Part shown: positions 33,030 through 44,806 of the stretch, in pieces
How the letters are laid out: each line of letters starts with the position of its first letter
How positions within the stretch are numbered: the stretch's first letter is position 1
Source of the DNA: Agapetus fuscipes
Taxonomy: Eukaryota > Arthropoda > Insecta > Trichoptera > Glossosomatidae
Length of the DNA: 64,000 bases
Reading direction: 5' to 3'
Assembly: GCA_951799405.1 (NCBI GenBank)
Contig: OX637338.1
Coordinates: 1,736,001 to 1,800,000, forward strand
The notes under the pieces: model-generated
Databases searched by the model: none
Told to the model about the DNA's origin: nothing
What the model saw: only the letters and a program-made list of their open reading frames with translations
Program-made: the position numbers and the translations under genes

Positions 33030-33267
33030 ACCGCCAAAGTGCTTGTCTGTCTTATGTACATTAGATGCAATTTCACATGAGCAATGTATGTACCTATGTG
33101 TACTGAACCAATGTGTCTAATTAAAACTGGAAATTTATTTCAAAAATATTAAAAACAACTCTCACATTATAATGTTGTTTTTACGTATTTTTCTTAGCTC
33201 AGATTGTGTAGAATGTAAGGTCATCTTGAAATTAAATTGTAGATAAGACAAAGAAGCACTGAGGGGA
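33030..33267 (+). mobile_element. Family F MITE
   Basis: AAAGTGCTTGTCTGTCTTATG at the left and ATAAGACAAAGAAGCACTGAGG at the right form the terminal inverted repeats. The interior has ACTGAACCAATGTGTCTAAT and TCTTAGCTCAGATTGTG. The NR4A-like site is degraded to TAAGGTCA. Confidence 0.75.
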
Positions 33268-33531
33268 CGCAATCCTTTCCTCCTATAAAATTATCAGTCC
33301 ATTCCGTAAGCTTTCCTTTCACCTATCTCTATAATTCTGAAAATATTTTTTCATCGATCATTAGTTAGTTATGATAATTTGAAGGCATCGTTTTAAAGCT
33401 ATACCTATGTTTAAGGTAATAAGTTTTTTTTCCTTATTGTATTTTTCGTAATAGTTTGTTTTGGTCGTGCAATGTTCATGAAACTTTTAGAAAAATAAAG
33501 TAGTTATATAATTTATTTTATTTGTTTACGT

Positions 33532-34044
33532 CCGTGGTAAGATGGCTGTACTTGCATGTTTTTTTTTGGAAATCTTTAGAGGAGGGTGAGAGTTTAGAGG
33601 ATGAGATGGTTTGGGCATGTGGAAAGAATGAATGATGATAGACTGACAAAGTATACATACAAAGAAAGTGTGAAAGGAAAAAGAGGGAAGGGACGACCGT
33701 GAAAATTATGGAGTGATTAGATTGAGGAGATTGTGAAAGAATGGGATATACAAAGTGAGCGTATAAGAAGAAAATGCATGATAAAGGTAATGGATATGAA
33801 TGAATTGAAAGAGGTATGTCAGGATAGGAAAAAATGGAGGCAGCTCTGCAGAGGCTCTGGCCACGCCTAGCAGAATGGTGACAGAGTTACAGTTACAATA
33901 GGGTAAGATGTTTTGAAATCTTAAAATTTCAGTGTGTTGCCAGTTATACACATATGTATAAAATTTTGCCAACTGCATTTTGCATCTATAACACAAGACC
34001 CCATAAAAAGTCCCATATCATGTATAGCCATCTTAATACAGACA
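33532..34044. mobile_element. Family E element containing a LINE fragment
   Basis: Ends GTGGTAAGATGGCTGTACTTG and CATGTATAGCCATCTTAATAC are the family E terminal repeats. Between them, 33590-33905 is a LINE 3' end, so either the LINE inserted into the MITE or the ends captured it. Confidence 0.6.
33590..33905 (+). pseudogene. LINE ORF2 C-terminus
   Basis: Plus-strand translation gives RMRWFGHVERMNDDRLTKYT, then KGKRGKGRP, a stop, LWSD and IEEIVKEWDI, then MNELKEVCQDRKKWRQLCRG. RWFGHVERM and GKRxxGRP are standard LINE C-terminal motifs. Internal stops make it dead. Related reversed fragments lie at 42700-42836 and 48180-48320. Confidence 0.8.
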
Positions 34045-34223
34045 TAACCATGTAAAAAGCTTTTTTTATTATACTTTTTTACAAGTCAAATGCCATGTGT
34101 TTCATGCTATTCAAAAAATATGTCAAAGTCCTTTTCGTTTACCTAATATACATATTTCCTAACAGCTCTTTATTTAGATTTTTAAATTGAGTCCACACCT
34201 TTAGGACGAATTTAGATGATATA

Positions 34224-34490
34224 AGGATGGTTTATTTAGTGAGTGCTGTTTTTGTGTGAATCACACCTCAAGAGCCCTCTGCAAACTTGTTCGTCGCTAT
34301 AGGAAGCGACAATTCTCAAGGCTGGATGAACCTTTGGTGACCGGTCTTTGGTAAAGGTACTTATATAACGTTTTCAACCCAGCGAAGAAAATATATTTGA
34401 AAATATAAATGGTATATTTTTTGTGCTCCGCCGGGATTCGAACCCACGATCTTCCATTTACGAGTCCGAAGCGTTACCACTAGACTGGAT
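34224..34490 (-). mobile_element. SINE S1
   Basis: Minus-strand copy with GGATGGTTTATTTAGTGAGT tail side, AACCCAGCGAAGAAAA, TGCTCCGCCGGGATTCGAAC (B box complement) and CCACTAGACTGGATCA head side. A short internal deletion removes part of the AAGCAAGACC segment. Confidence 0.8.
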
Positions 34491-34831
34491 CACATGCAAA
34501 ATTCTTCAAAGGGAAAAAATTAAACTTCTTATTTGGAATCCAATTTGTGATGTCATTCTGCTGAGGAAATTTGAAATATGCGGACTCCATGGAAAAGAAA
34601 ATCAAATAAAAGATTTCAATTTCTTACTTAATGTAGTTAATTAGGTATATACTATTAATGATTAAAATTTTGGCAATGTAAGGATAATATAATCGTGGAA
34701 TAGTTCTTAAAAAAAAGGAAAAGTTTTAAATAATAAATAAATATGAAAAAACTTATGTTGTTGCAAAAAAATGCTCCCTTTAACAAACATTATGGCTGAA
34801 TTTAAAACATAAAATAAACACTGCAGTGCAA

Positions 34832-35041
34832 AAATAACGGCAAGGTTTACTCAGCCTTCACAAGAAATGAGTGCCATCCCCCTCGGTAGCTGGGAAACCC
34901 CCACTTCAATCGAAGTTGTTTGACTTGTGATTTGACCCCATTACCTGTAAAAATAAATAGTTTCCACTCGCCACATGCGTAACCCTTTGGGGATAACGCG
35001 GCAAGAAGTTTGTCTATTTGTGTAGCTTAGATGCGTTGCAT
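34832..35041 (+). mobile_element. SINE S2, head missing
   Basis: GGCAAGGTTTACTCAGCCTT, GCTGGGAAACCCCCACTTCA, CCTGTAAAAATAAATAG and CTTTGGGGATAACGCGGCAA follow the S2 body order on the plus strand. Confidence 0.8.
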
Positions 35042-35673
35042 CTTTATCCCTAGTGTAAACATCGCGTAGTAAAAAAATGTATTCAAACTACATCACTCAC
35101 AAGGAGTGCTATTGTATTTTCCATACATTTATTTATTTACAAATGGTGGGGAATTGACGCGATTACCAAGGGTACTTGGGTAATGAAAATATATTTTTAC
35201 ACAAATATGCGTCATTAAACAAAAACAAAAAAAAATAGGCATGTTTTTCATTTTTAATTTCTTGTTGGCCAAAAAAAAAAGTATTGTTTTTGTGTGTGTG
35301 ATTTTTTTTTGTAATTGTCGGAAGATATTTTTTTTGTCATCGATTTTAATTTTATTTATAATACAAGTTAATTAATTCGATAGTAATAGTTTTGGAAAAA
35401 TAATTTAAATCGCCTAAAGATATTTTCTAGTAGGAGTGACTAGAATTTATATCGCAATAGTTTTTGCAACATTCTTTTATTTTATAAAAAAATGAGGCTT
35501 GGTAACTGGTAAATAAATATCATTTTTTTAAAACTTAAAAAATAAAGAATAAGTACAATATTGAGTAATTATTTGACAAAAAAAATAATACACTTATTAT
35601 AAATTGATTCGTATAGAATTGCAAACTCATGAGGTTTTTTTTAGTAAAATTAAGATAGCAACGAGTATTTGTA

Positions 35674-35931
35674 TCTATAATCTAAGTTGCAATAATTTAT
35701 TAACATTTAAAATTCATATTAAATGCATTCCCACAAACAGAGATGTATAAATTCACGCTTAGAATTAATACTACACGTGTACTTTCAAATTAAAAGCCAA
35801 ACCTCGAATTCACATAAGCCCTGCAACTTTTGCCGACCTTCTCTGAAACAAGGGTGACATTGGCAAAGTGAATCATTTTTTACAGTAGGTACCTTATAGT
35901 TGGTCATCCTCATGCCAACCTATAAGTCAAG
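35674..35931 (-). repeat. Family C repeat
   Basis: Minus-strand copy from TATAATCTAAGTTGCAATAA to ATGCCAACCTATAAGTCAAG, with CTGAAACAAGGGTGACATTG intact. Confidence 0.75.
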
Positions 35932-36002
35932 CTATAAAACGTATATAACGATTTTTTTTTAATCCTTGAATTATTTTTAGTAAAAAAATCTGACTTTGTT
36001 TT

Positions 36003-36150
36003 TGGTTGACCACCCATAAAGTCGAAAAAAAACCACTTTATCTATGTCACCCCTGTTACAAAGAACGGCGGAAAAATTTGCAAATAAGTGCAAACTTGTA
36101 CGCGTATTGCATGCATGATTTATATGTTTGCAACTTAGATTATGGATTAT
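36003..36150 (+). repeat. Family C repeat, internally deleted
   Basis: GGTTGACCACCCATAAAG and TCACCCCTGTTACAAAGAAC are followed after a deletion by TATGTTTGCAACTTAGATTA. Confidence 0.55.
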
Positions 36151-37085
36151 ATAGACACAGAGAATATATTTTTCTATGGTGTCTATACATATCTGTCTAT
36201 TTTTTAGAAAAAAATTAAGACTGCATTATGTTTCTATACGATTCAATTTAGAGTTAAACAAAATTTACAAAAAAAAAATTGTAGTATAAATTAATTTAAG
36301 GGAATAATTTAAGCTTATTTAATTGTAAGTATTTAGTTTTTTTTGTAAAAAATACTAAGGTCTCTAATAAGGTACCACGGTAGGTATTGTTTATGGTAAT
36401 TTGAAAATTAGGTACAAAACATTAGGCACTAGACCATTCTTTCACATCTTTACAAAATCAAAGATGAAAGTAGGTGTGTATGTGTACATAATATATATGA
36501 AAAGTTCTTTTTTGATTTGCAAACACGAAAGAAATTGTTTAAATTTATAAAAAATACGTCTTACCCTAATAGAGAAGAAGTTATAATTTAAATCCTATTC
36601 TAAAATTTTTGTGAAAAATATTATTCTATTTAAATTAAAATACATTGTAAATGGTGCACACAACATTTAAATAATTATAAATATCCACTTAAAAAATAAA
36701 TTACTTATGTATTTCAAATATAATCTAACCTAAGTCTTAAAACGAAAATATTCAAGATGAAATTAAGTATATTCTATAACTAATACAATTAAGTACAAGT
36801 TTTTTTTTTTTAATGTAAAAATACATAATATTAAGTAACATTTATAAAATTAATTTATGTAAAAAAATCGTATTGTATTTAAATAATTTTAAGAGGAATA
36901 ATTCAAAATGGCTAGGAAAAATTAAACACATCAGTAAGTATGGTGGAATTACAATTTTGTTTAACAGGGCATTAAAAATGGAAATAAAAATGAAGTCATT
37001 ATCTTCCAATTACTTTGATATGATAATTCTTTCCATATTCATGTGTTTTTACTTTTCAGTTTACAAGTTACCAATGTACCTTTAC
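36151..37085. other. Intergenic AT-rich DNA, no gene
   Basis: Poly-A/T-rich sequence downstream of HR38 with no open frame resembling a protein and no repeat that I recognise. Confidence 0.5.
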
Positions 37086-37086
37086 A

Positions 37087-37320
37087 TTCCTTGACAAGAG
37101 ATGTGTGCTGGCAAGAGCTGCAGAGATTATGTTCATTTGAGTTTTATTTTGTTAACATCGCTTACACATGCAAAATGTGCTTATATTTATTTTGCATGTA
37201 GTTCTGAATTTAAGAGCCCTTGGAGTAGCTAGTGCCACTAAATAGTACTTAAATGGCGTTATATAAAATTGGCCAATTATTATTAATCTTAAATGCGAAT
37301 ATATATTTGCAACTTAGATT
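37087..37320 (+). repeat. Family C repeat with LINE-tail insert
   Basis: TTCCTTGACAAGAGATGTG, GGCAAGAGCTGCAGAG and TTTGCAACTTAGATTG are family C landmarks. The middle (37217-37280, GAGCCCTTGGAGTAGCTAG to GGCGTTATATAAAATTGG) looks like the tail of a CR1/L2-type LINE. Confidence 0.5.
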
Positions 37321-37454
37321 GAAAGTTGCAGAAAAAAATATATTTAATGGTTCATGATTGACTGAATGCAGTTTCAATTCATATTACATACTATATTTTT
37401 AAATTTGCAAAATAGATATGTTTTGTGAAAATTTAATGAACAAGATAAGGATAT

Positions 37455-37686
37455 TCTATCAACAAAACTACAGGGGAAGAATAAGGATTGTCAGTTGAAG
37501 AACATTTTGAGTAAATCAAAATTATAAATTTGAAAATCTGTTATTCTCATGGGAACAAAGAACCGGAAATATCTCCATAAACTGTGATAGTGACTGTTGT
37601 TGCATTACAAATTTTGCAGAGCTTTAGATACACACAGATGGCATTAGTAGATTATTTTCTTATTTTTGCTGACATTCCTTGTAGAT
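37455..37686. repeat. Family L repeat in HR38 3' flank
   Basis: The segment from GAAGAATAAGGATTGTCAG through GAGCTTTAGATACACACAGATG to GACATTCCTTG recurs at 48333-48566 with substitutions and small indels. It ends about 135 bp past the HR38 stop, so it may lie in the HR38 3' UTR. Confidence 0.65.
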
Positions 37687-37821
37687 AGATCCATTATCTA
37701 TTTCCCCTGTGGACTTCAAGTTTTCTTGCAAATCTCAAAATGAATACTAATATCGCAGAGTCTGATGGTGATTGTGACGCAGGGAAGATGTTGGTCGCAG
37801 GTACATTGGAGCAGTTTCTGC

Positions 37822-40800
37822 TTAGAACGGCAGACTGACGAGGAACATGTTCTCGATGAGCGGAGGCGCCGGCACTAGGGCTTCCAGCTTGAGGTACAGG
37901 ATCCTCTGCTGTCCCTGCTCGGAGAGCGTCCTCAGCTCGGGCAGCTTCGCCAGGAGATGGCTTAGGTAGTTGGCCTTGCGCTGGGCCTCTGCGTTGTAGG
38001 TGACGTGGTCCCTCAGGGAGCCGATGATGCGCATCTGCAGCTTCTCTATCCGACACGGGTCCTTCAGACCGTGACGATCTGGAAAATGTTAAAGGGAAGA
38101 GTTGTAGGCTTGTTGTGACATCATTGCAAGACGGGGAATAGAAGAAGGCTGTTTTTTGAAACTATGCATTTATTTATCTTTAGATGTTTTTATACATTAA
38201 AGATTAATTTATTTATTTAAGATTTGTTTTAGGGAAGATGAAGATGATCTTCCTTGACTTATAGGTTGGTATGAGGCTGACCACCCATGCCGTTGAAAAT
38301 GGTTCACTCTACCAATGTCACCCCTGTTTCAGGAAAGGTCGGCAAGAGTTGCAGGGTTTATGTTAACTTGAGGTAAGGATTTGAAATTGTAAGTACACAT
38401 GCGGCATTTGTAAGCGTGTACGTGTCTGCTTATGGTAATGCATTTAATATGAATCTTAAATTTATTATATCTTTGCAACTTAGATTATAGAAGATGAAGG
38501 CAATAATATCAATATAAACAAAGTGGTTGAATCATCATTAGTAGTTGAATGGAATTACCTGCGACGAGCGTCAGGGCGCAGAGACAAGCGAAGGCGGAGA
38601 TGTCGATGTCCATGGAGTTGAGGCTGTGGCTGAAGTCCAGGATGGCGTGCAGCCAGTCACCAAACGACCTCAGGCACTGCTGCTTGTCCAGCACCACCCC
38701 GTTACAGAATATCATCTGCGAGTCCTCGATCTTGGTTCGGTATGCTAGCCGAAGCACGAACAGCTCAAGAGACGCTGACTGGAAGAGGAGCTCTTGGTCA
38801 TCCGGACAGATATCTTGGAAACCTGGGATTCTGTCGGCGAAATGCTTGATGACGTCCATGGATGTGGTGAGGAGAGTGTAGAACTGGTGGATCTTGTCAG
38901 CCTCGGAGATGTTGGGCTCAAGAGAGCACGGCTCCCGGTAGTGCGAGTAATCCAAGGAAGCCTGATCAGGGGAGGTGTCCACGTGCGCGCGCACCAGGGC
39001 TGTGATGAGGGACACAGGAGGGCTGGGAGGAGACTCCTGCGGGGACTTGGGCTTGGAGGGCAGCCGCCCCCGACGTCCTTTCAGCGAGTCTGTCCGCACG
39101 ACTTCTTTCACCATGCCCACAACTAGACATTTTTGAAATCTACAGAATTGACATCTATTTCTTCGTCTCTTGTCCACGGGGCAAGCTTTGTCGGCGAGGC
39201 AGACATACTTTGATCCCTTCTGTACGGTGCGCTTGAAGAAACCCTTGCAGCCCTCGCAGGTCCTCACCCCGTAGTGCTGGCAGGCGGCGGAGTCTCCGCA
39301 GACCGCGCATAGTTGGGAAGGGGAAGGAGGCGCTGGGGCAGCTAGGGATACCAGACCTCCTGCTCCTGGAGAGCTGGATGCGGAACTGGAAGCGGAGGGG
39401 ACAGGGCCAGTGCGGGAACCTCCTCTAGATCCTCCCAAGCGACCTTCACTGGAGCTGGCGGATTCTGATCTCTGCAGAGGAAGAGAAGCTCGTCGCTGCC
39501 TCGGGCTGAGGGCGGTGGCTGCGTGTAGCTCAGCTGCTGAGGAGAAAGGTGGCAAGGAGTAGGAATCCTGGGGATGCCCTCCAGCTGGTTCGTAGTTGGG
39601 GCTACAGGGTTGCGCAGCAGCATAGTACGGCGCTGGAGAGTAGTGCTGCTGCTGGTGGAAATCGTAAGCCATGTGTGCGGGCACGTGGCCGTGCACCGGG
39701 TGATGGTAGGACGCAGGGCCCGTATTGTAGCAGTCCTCCTCCATCTTGAGGCCGAAGTCGGACGCCAGTTCTGGGCGGGAGTAGCGCACGGAGTAGGTTT
39801 CTTGGAAGCTGGGCAGAGACGGTGCGGAGGGGGAGGGCGGGCTGAGGGGGGCCTGCGGGGCGGGGTCCTGCTGGCCGAACTCTACGTCAGGGAAAGGGTC
39901 TAGGCTCTCCTGCAGCACGCTAGAGGCCTCGTCACTGTAGGGGAGTGAGAGCAAATCTGCAAACGTCGATCCGAATGATGTCTAAAACAAACAGAGGAGA
40001 CTTATGAACACCTTGGATTACTCGATCAACTTTTAGTTATTGGAAAGTGTACACTATATCCCACCACTTCTTTGAGAGTTCACGTGCTTGTCTGTAGTGC
40101 CGGGGGTTATGGGTGCGGGGTGCAGGGGGCCTAGGGGTGGCACAGGGGGCGGGGCTGCGCCTGCGCGCCTCTACCCCCTGCGCAGTAAAATATTCATGCT
40201 CCTATTCGTGATGGCGCTAGTACCTTATGTACGCACACACTTGTACATAAGGGGCTGAATTATCGATGTATTCCGTTAGGTTCAACGCTTTTCCAGTAGA
40301 TAGCCAGATTACGCATCAAAACTAAATTCTAGTCAATGCGTAAAGAAAAATGTTAGCCATGGAAGTATCTAGGTTGTCACTAATGGGATACAAGCTTAGC
40401 TGTCGTAAAGCTGGATAAACTTTCATACTAACTCTTGACATCACATACAATAAAATAAATTTAATAATATTCGTTGAACTATGTTGGAATTCGAACCCTC
40501 TATCTTTTGATTAGTACTCCGAGTAGGTGCCAACAAAAAAAGCCTATAATTAAGCTGATTGCATGGTAAAAAATAAATTGATTTGTTATGTTGTATTAAT
40601 AACTTCCGATTTGCTTTGTAACGAATTCATGTTTTATTTATAATAAAAACATGTATTTGGCAATATTTTTTTTGTATAAGACGCTCTTATATCTAACTGT
40701 GAGCACCTTGAAGGTAAAACTGAATAAGTTCTAATTCACTGATTTGAGAAATCGCGGATAAAACATTTAATTGGGTGTAACGTCTCATAGTGAGTGAATT

Positions 40801-43800
40801 AATACGTACAAGCTTTTAAACAACAGGATGAGTTCCTTGACTTATAGGTTGGTATGCGGCTGACCACCCATGCTGTAAAAATGGTTCACTTTGCCAATGT
40901 CACCCCTGTCTCAGGGAAGGACGGCAAGAGTTGCAGGGTGTATGTTCATTACAGATTTGGTTTTTATTTTGTAGGTTCACATGAGGCATGTGCAAGCGCG
41001 AACTTGTACGTGTCTGGTTGTGAGAATGCATGTAATGTGAATCTCCAATGTAACATATCTTTGCAACTTAGATTAGATTAGATTTAAAACATTTTTTTTA
41101 GTATTCCTCTTGTAGAAAATACGAAAAAAAATGTGCATTTATCTGAGAAACCCATATGAGCTTAATATTTTCAGTTTTATATTGATAAAAACAGTTTATT
41201 AATCTACATTTGTTTACTTACTAATAAAAAAAATAGCCCCGTAACATTTTATTTGCAAAATAAATATTCACGTGAAAAAATCATAAAAAAATATGAATTA
41301 TCGTAGCAATTTGAAGGCGCCCATAGAGTGTTTCATTGTCCCAGGTGGAGCAATTTACGAAAAAAGAAAACGATTCAAGAGAGGGAATGAAAAGAGGTGT
41401 GTGATTTGGTCTGCTAGTTTATGGCGTCACAGTCGATGCGCCTCCCCCGGGTCTCAAATGTCATCCCCTTGGTTACACCACCCCCACAGACCACCCGCTA
41501 CCACCCACTACCACCCACTCATAGCTACCTACTGGCAGAGGGTGGGAGTATACAAACCATATACAAACATACTACGGTTTACATGCATCATTTGAATGAA
41601 TTCTTTTAGTATTATATTGTTACAATTCACGGGTTAAATTATTTCACATAATTTATTTTAAGATTTCTTTAAGACATTTGGTCCGATTTTCAGAGTGGCT
41701 TTTTAACTGTTCAGCTCGACGGCTCTGATACAAGTTTGCACTACAGACAGCTTTTAGCCTTTTATATAGTATACATAAAAACGGTTCTTGAAACATCGGG
41801 AACTGGAAAATTCGTACTTTTTTGCCAGAATATTATATTTAGAAGGTTCGAGTGAATGCTCACACCATCGAATAAAAATAAGTATAATTATTTAAACTCT
41901 TACATCTTACACCGACACTCTCACACAAGTAAAAACACAGAGACACACATTCGTAACAATATGATGAAAAAAAAACGTTTTTTTTTTTTAATTTAATTTA
42001 ATGTTTTCAATTTGCAAGAGACTAAGCTTGTGCGTGTAAATTAAAAATAATATGCTCATGTTTAACTCCTGAATTAAAAAATAAATACTAGAAGCCTCCC
42101 CGAGATTTGTTTTTTACAAATCAAACGTATCGATATTTTTTCAAACGTATTGTAAGGATTATGTAAACTTTGTAAAATGATTATTGTGCTATATTGTTAT
42201 CTATAAATACAAATAATAAATGTTACAACTTTTTTACAAACCTAAAAAACAGCTGAGATTCACTTGAATACTGATGCAGTGTGAACAGTGACATTTATTA
42301 TTATTTTGCAGGTAAGAACTTTTACTTTCTTGTGTATGGACAAGGCTGTTACACGCGGGCCAGTAAATAACTTGCTTTATGGCCTATAAAAATATTTCGA
42401 TTCTGATTTTACAAAGTTATTCACGGCCCAATTATCTGCAATAAAAGTTGACGTTTATCTTTCAAAATTAAAAAAAAATCATCTTCTCCTACCGCCTCAA
42501 TTTAAATAAAAAATAAATGGAAACTGCTGTACACGAAAAATAATAAATTTGTTTTTAAATATTATACACCTTTCATGGTTATCTATTTTAATTTTTTAAT
42601 CATGTGACTTTTTTTACTATGAAATTAGTCGATGAGTGATCTCATTTTCTGTCCTTCAAGTCTATAATATAAAATATAAGAAGTAACTCTTTCTCTCTCT
42701 GTCGCCATTCCGCTAGGAGTGGCCAGAGCGTCTGCAGATTTGCCTCCATTTTGTTTTCTATCCTTGCATACCTCTTTTAATTCATAAATATCCATCACCT
42801 TTTTCTCACATTACCTTCTCTTACATTCGCTTTGTATGCAAACACGTGTAAGTTCACGCTTACAAATACTGCATGTGTTCACACAAAATAAACCAAACCT
42901 TACATGAACATATTTCCCTGAAACCGAAGTTGCATTGGCAAAAGTGAACCAAGTTTGTAAAGCATGGGAGTCAGCCTCAGACCAAACTATTACTCAAGGA
43001 ACCAACTTATATATTATGATTTGGAGAGAATCAAAAGCGGTAACCTAGTATTTTTAAACGTCATATTTGATATGGTAAATATGTCATAATGGAATGAAAA
43101 ACGTAACAACCTAGATGATAGCAATCTGTTGGAGGTCCATAAATCAAAAGTTAAATTGCCATGTTACAGGGGTCTTAAAAAGGAGGGTTGGATTTCAAAA
43201 TCAACTTAATTTCATACACTGTATACTAGCAAAACATTGAAAGGTTCTCAATTAATTGACTATTATTTGTTCCTCATATGTGAATGCAAGAATTTTGATG
43301 ATTTTCAAGATTATTTGTATTTATTTTATTTCACTCAATTTTTATTCATATACTGTAAAATATGGTTCACTTTGCAAGTGTCACTGCTGTTTCAGGGAAA
43401 GTCAGCAAACGTTGCAGGGTGTATGTTTATATGAGGTCTGGATTGTACATAAGTACACATGCAGAATGTGTTAGCGCAAACTAACACGTGTCCGTTTATG
43501 GACATGCATTTAATATGAATCTGAAATGTTAATATATATTTTCAACTTATAGATTAGACATACATAACTTCAAAAATATGTAGGAACTTGGAAATGATAT
43601 ATTGTTAGTATTTATAAATGTTAAGGTAATACTTGTACTAATACTAATGTAAAGCGCCTTTCTTCATACATTCTTAGGTGAGGTTGGGAAAAAAATATAA
43701 TATTTTGAATGAACAATTTTATTTAAAAAATAGATAAAAATAAATAAATAAAATATAAAAATAAATACATTTTGAGGGCTGCTGATTTTTACTGATGATG

Positions 43801-44800
43801 AAGATGATTTTTATTATCTGATTATCCGATTGTTATCTTCCTTTATTACCATGAGTATGTTCACGCCTCAACAATAGCAACCGTACGGAGTACATTAAAG
43901 GGAGATAAAAATCACTGATTTGATCAACTCCACCCTTTATTCGACTACCCGTTCCGGTCCATGCCATTCAATTCCTCTTTTTCCCTTTTAGGGGTCCGTA
44001 TACTAAAAATATTGTGTAAATGTTTATAATAAAAACAACTTCCAAAGAGTATTTTGATTTATGTTTTATATGTAATCAGTTTTGAAATGATCTTTCTCAA
44101 ATCATTTATTATTTATATATTTAAAAAATACACTATCACGGGATATATTTAAGTATATATATATAATTAGGTGCACTTAGATCTGTGTAATTTTTTTTGG
44201 GAATAATAATAATATTAGGATCATTTATTTGGTGACCGCTGTTTTTGTGTGAATCACACCTCAAGAGCCCTTTGCAAGCTTGATCGCCGCCATAGAAAGT
44301 ACCAATTCTCAAGCAAGACCCAGTTTCTGTTAGGCTGGATGTAAAAGCACATTAATTTTTCAACTCAGCGAAGAGAAAATTTTGAAAATCATTTTTCAGG
44401 GCTTGGCTTAGAATCGAACATGAGTCTTTTGGTTTACGAGTCCACAGCGTTAACCACTAGACTACAGATTAGTCTACGCTTACAATTTCAAAAAGAGGAA
44501 CATAGGTAAGTTTGACTGTTCTTTATTTTAATAATAATAATATACTTGTAGAGTTTTTATACGATAAATCAATACCTGCCTTTCCAGAATTTTGAAAATC
44601 TTATATTGTTGCCTACCCACAGCTGAAATGCTACGCACGCCCCTGATTGAGATGAAGAAGAAAGAGGTGTGTTGTTACCTGTGTTTGCAGAAGCAGCATG
44701 CTTGTGTGGCTGGGGTAGGCGGGCGCTCCTCGTGGTGGGCGCTGGGCGGCTGGGGCGGGCTCTTGCGCGCCGCTCTCTCCTAGCGGGGGCGGCAAGGGAC
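37822..44800 (-). CDS. Hr38: HR38, NR4A-class orphan nuclear receptor, last three coding exons
   Basis: Exons on the minus strand: 44679-44800, 38559-39981, 37822-38078 (stop TAA 37822-37824). They join in phase to 599 full codons. Numbering from the first full codon: proline-rich N-terminus with MLLLQTQ joined to [12 protein letters not shown] (34-52), an activation domain rich in S, P and Y, the DNA-binding domain at 265-330 ([40 protein letters not shown]), then the NR4A extension [20 protein letters not shown] and a ligand-binding-type domain ending LPF. The extension reads AAAGGTCA as a monomer; the family has no open ligand pocket and also pairs with the RXR homologue USP. In insects HR38 is an immediate-early activity gene and ecdysone-response factor. 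Exon 44679-44800 starts in mid-codon, so further 5' coding sequence lies upstream. An in-frame ATG at 39744 (K-MEED) in strong context could start a short isoform. Confidence 0.95.
38250..38490 (+). repeat. Family C repeat in last HR38 intron
   Basis: Full unit from TTCCTTGACTTATAGGTTGG to TTTGCAACTTAGATTATAG, filling half of the 480-bp intron 38079-38558, antisense to HR38. Confidence 0.85.
40080..40210 (-). promoter_or_regulatory. GC-box cluster inside HR38, possible internal promoter
   Basis: The stretch holds CACGTG (40081), GGGGGCGGGGC (Sp1-type GC box) and TGCGCCTGCGCGCC (NRF1-like) within otherwise AT-rich intron. It lies 100-230 bp upstream of the DNA-binding-domain exon. Its position suits a promoter for a shorter isoform using ATG 39744. 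Inference only. Confidence 0.35.
40706..41190. mobile_element. Family I MITE interrupted by family C
   Basis: Left part CCTTGAAGGTAAAACTGAAT to AAACAACAGGATGAG and right part GTATTCCTCTTGTAGAAAAT to TTAATATTTTCAGTTTTA are the two halves of a family I element. A complete family C unit (40833-41085) splits them. Confidence 0.7.
40833..41085 (+). repeat. Family C repeat, full, inserted in family I
   Basis: TTCCTTGACTTATAGGTTGG to CTTTGCAACTTAGATTAGATTAG, with all landmarks well conserved, which suggests a recent insertion. Confidence 0.9.
41190..42690. other. HR38 intron, no gene
   Basis: AT-rich intronic DNA. A C-rich patch at 41440-41525 (CCACCCCCACAGACCACCCG and two CTACCACCCACT units) is the only compositional feature. 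No repeat family that I can name. Confidence 0.45.
42700..42836 (-). repeat. LINE 3' fragment (33.6-kb family)
   Basis: Reads on the plus strand as CTGTCGCCATTCCGCTAGGA, GCCAGAGCGTCTGCAGATTT, TATCCTTGCATACCTCTTTT, the complement of the 33.8-kb LINE end. Confidence 0.7.
42837..43003 (-). repeat. Family C repeat, partial
   Basis: TGCAAACACGTGTAAGTTC, TTCCCTGAAACCGAAGTTGC and CAGACCAAACTATTACTCAAGGAACC are the family C landmarks in reverse; the 3' end is missing. Confidence 0.6.
43349..43558 (+). repeat. Family C repeat, 5'-truncated
   Basis: From ATACTGTAAAATATGGTTCA to TTTTCAACTTATAGATTAG. Confidence 0.7.
43560..44200. other. HR38 intron, no gene
   Basis: AT-rich with A/T runs and a short (TA)n near 44155-44165; no gene or named repeat seen. 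Confidence 0.45.
44202..44470 (-). mobile_element. SINE S1, diverged
   Basis: ATAATAATAATATTAGGATC tail side, CTCAAGCAAGACCCAGTTTC, TTTTCAACTCAGCGAAGAGA and GTTAACCACTAGACTACAG head side. It lies about 210 bp downstream (in the HR38 sense) of exon 44679-44800. Confidence 0.75.
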
Positions 44801-44806
44801 CTGCAA

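Noticed and set aside
38549..39126. Plus-strand open frames of about 110 codons, and those at 39549-39903
   Set aside because: Antisense shadows of the HR38 DNA-binding-domain exon.
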